A stretch of 6,644 nucleotides of DNA from Bacillota bacterium (GTDB lineage Bacteria > Bacillota > Clostridia > Christensenellales > Aristaeellaceae), in the NCBI GenBank assembly GCA_023416585.1, contig JAEZHM010000141.1, positions 1 to 6,644 on the forward strand, read 5' to 3'. The notes beneath the pieces are model-generated. The model did no database searches. It worked only from the letters and a program-made list of their open reading frames with translations, and had not been told where the DNA came from. Of the stretch, positions 5,171 to 6,644 are shown one piece after another (the first letter of the stretch is position 1; every line of letters starts with the position of its first letter). A program made the position numbers and the translations under genes.

Positions 5171-6556
5171 CTACTTTTTGCCCTCCGAACCACATTTCGT
5201 CATCATTATTATCGTCTCAACGTGTACCGTTTGCGGAAACATATCCACCGGCTGCACCTCTTTTACATAATATCCCAGTTTTACTAGTATAGCTAAATCC
5301 CTTGCCAGGGTTGCCGGGTCACAGGATACGTATACGATACGCTCAGGAGCCATGTCCCCTATAGCATGAAGGAGGCTTTCCTCGCACCCCTTCCTGGGTG
5401 GGTCCACAACTACCACATCTGCCCTAATGCCCTTGTTTATAAGCTCAGGGATGACCTTCTCCGCCTCTCCTGCTATGAATTCTGCATTGGTTATACCATT
5501 AAGCTTAGCGTTCTCCCTTGCGTTTTCTATGGCCTGGGGGATTATCTCCACCCCATACACCTTTTTAGCCTTATCTGCAAGAAACAAAGATATAGTACCT
5601 GTTCCGCAGTAGGCATCAAATACGGTTTCCTTTCCTGTAAGGCTTGCAAACTCCAATACTTTGCTATAAAGCACCTCTGTCTGCTGTGGATTTACCTGGA
5701 AGAAGGAATGGGGGGATATGTTAAATTTAAACCTTCCTATGTAATCGGTTATGGTCTCACGCCCCCAAAGGAGGATGTTCTCCTGTCCCAATATTACATT
5801 GGCCTTCTTGGTGTTTATGTTCTGCAGTATTCCTGCAAGGTTTTCTATATTTCCACGAATGGATGAAATAAACTCTTCCACGTTTGGTATGTTCCAGCCG
5901 TTAGTAACAAGCACCACCATGGTTTCTCCTGTCCTGTAGGCCTGCCTTACCATTATGTGTCTTATAAGTCCGCTATGGGAGGCTTCATCATAGGCCTTTA
6001 TGCTGTATCTTTCCATCCACTCCCTCGTAAGCATCACAACCTTATCTGCTGCTTCGTTTTGTATATAGCACTTGTTCAAATCGATTATGTCATGACTCCT
6101 TGGGCTGTAGAAGCCTATTACTGGCCTTGCTGTACCTCCTACAGGAAGCTGTACCTTATTCCTATACCTTATAGGTTCCTTCATGCCTATTACTGGCATA
6201 ACTTCTATGTTCTTAAGACCACCTATTCTCTCTAAAGCGTCCCTTACCTTATTCCTTTTAAAGGCCAGCTGTCCCTCATAGCTCATATGCTGCAACTGGC
6301 AGCCTCCGCAGCGCTTATATATGCCACATACAGGCTCAATACGATTGTCAGATAAGGTTATTATCTCAAGAAGCTTTCCTATAGCATAATTTTTAGATAG
6401 CTTGATTATCTTTGCATTCACCCTCTCACCTGTTATGGCACCCTGAATAAATACAGTAAAGCCGTCTATCTTACCTATGCCTTCTCCTTCGCTTCCCATC
6501 CCAGTTATGTCTATTATATAATCCTTATTTTTCTCAACTGGTATTTCTCTTTTCAT
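5171..6556 (-). CDS. rlmD: 23S rRNA (uracil-C5)-methyltransferase, RlmD/RumA family
   Basis: This 461-residue cytoplasmic enzyme transfers a methyl group from SAM to carbon 5 of a uracil in 23S rRNA (U1939-type; some Gram-positive members also treat U747 and are called RlmCD). Domain order: TRAM RNA-binding domain (about 4-65); a 4Fe-4S site with C77, C83 and C86 (CGIYKRCGGCQLQHMSYEGQ) plus C163 (DLNKCYIQN); the central RNA-binding domain; and a Rossmann methyltransferase with FFQVNPQQ near 285, DAYCGTGT (314-321), DPPRKGC (385-391), catalytic Cys412 in YVSCDPATLARDL, and the closing MFPQTVHVETI with its general base Glu447. Length and all key residues are normal. The start is ATG 6556: AGGTG stands six bases ahead, while the GTG at 6565 overlaps that site. 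It looks like a single-gene unit with a promoter at 6590-6618 and a terminator at 5087-5127. The RlmD/RlmCD choice cannot be made from sequence alone. Confidence 0.95.
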   Translation of the reverse strand: MKREIPVEKNKDYIIDITGMGSEGEGIGKIDGFTVFIQGAITGERVNAKIIKLSKNYAIGKLLEIITLSDNRIEPVCGIYKRCGGCQLQHMSYEGQLAFKRNKVRDALERIGGLKNIEVMPVIGMKEPIRYRNKVQLPVGGTARPVIGFYSPRSHDIIDLNKCYIQNEAADKVVMLTREWMERYSIKAYDEASHSGLIRHIMVRQAYRTGETMVVLVTNGWNIPNVEEFISSIRGNIENLAGILQNINTKKANVILGQENILLWGRETITDYIGRFKFNISPHSFFQVNPQQTEVLYSKVLEFASLTGKETVFDAYCGTGTISLFLADKAKKVYGVEIIPQAIENARENAKLNGITNAEFIAGEAEKVIPELINKGIRADVVVVDPPRKGCEESLLHAIGDMAPERIVYVSCDPATLARDLAILVKLGYYVKEVQPVDMFPQTVHVETIIMMTKCGSEGKK

Positions 6557-6589
6557 TTTTAACACCTACTTACTAGATTCATCCATAAT

Positions 6590-6618
6590 ATTGTAACAAA
6601 AAAAACGTATATAGGAAA
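6590..6618 (-). promoter_or_regulatory. Putative promoter of rlmD
   Basis: The minus strand shows an extended -10, TGTTACAAT (6590-6598), with a weak -35 TTTCCT (6613-6618) at a 17-bp spacing. The predicted start lies about 27 bases before ATG 6556. It sits between the terminator at the window edge and the gene, as expected for a separate transcription unit. Confidence 0.45.
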
Positions 6619-6623
6619 TAAAA

Positions 6624-6644
6624 TATCCCTCATAAAGAGGGATA
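6624..6644 (-). terminator. Terminator of a gene upstream of the window
   Basis: TATCCCTC (6624-6631) and GAGGGATA (6637-6644) form a perfect 8-bp stem with a five-base loop. On the minus strand it is followed by a T-rich run (TTTTATTT). It most likely ends a minus-strand gene just beyond the right edge. The window ends on its last base. Confidence 0.7.

Noticed and set aside
5366..5866. A 166-codon open frame on the plus strand inside rlmD
   Set aside because: It lies opposite an intact, motif-complete rlmD, has no domain sense and no ribosome binding site. It is an antisense shadow, as are the other plus-strand frames at 5104-6235.

Overview
The window looks like an accessory stretch of a low-GC Firmicute, probably a Clostridia-type bacterium. 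The reasons are AT-rich intergenic DNA, strong AGGAGG-like ribosome binding sites, a clostridial-style RlmD, a class I cyclic-di-GMP riboswitch and a TipAL-type MerR regulator. Every gene I can support lies on the minus strand, so transcription runs from high to low coordinates. No genus can be named from sequence alone.

Right part (5087-6644): a terminator of an upstream gene lies at the window edge. It is followed by rlmD, an intact 23S rRNA uracil-C5 methyltransferase with all four Fe-S cysteines and its catalytic cysteine. A strong hairpin terminator nested in a longer inverted repeat closes it. This is the only clearly housekeeping gene.

Middle (3774-5084): a patch of decayed accessory genes. 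It holds an unrecognised protein gene, frameshifted in an A run and possibly cut at its 5' end. Next is a terminator, then a D12-class DNA adenine methylase reduced to its C-terminal part and carrying a nonsense codon. A short AbrB-like protein follows directly behind it. The methylase/AbrB block is visibly richer in G+C than its flanks, which suggests transfer.

Left-centre (1065-3700): a coherent stress or drug-response module. A two-zinc-knuckle small protein is followed by a MerR/TipAS regulator and a YhgE/Pip-like ABC-2-type membrane protein; the last two form a likely operon. The upstream regions of the zinc-knuckle gene and of merR share a CACTTG...AGTAT pattern at identical spacing (19 bp between hexamers), the geometry of MerR-controlled promoters.

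Left (1-1064): 26 bp after the membrane protein gene begins a textbook c-di-GMP-I riboswitch. It is followed by an intrinsic terminator, two further leader hairpins (one holding the Shine-Dalgarno) and a tiny gene whose continuation needs a -1 shift on an A7 run. The window ends in a broken beta-class DNA methyltransferase with its own A7-run frameshift. Three separate genes thus break at A homopolymers. That is either real decay, translational slippage or assembly error, and it should be resolved before any of them is called functional or dead.
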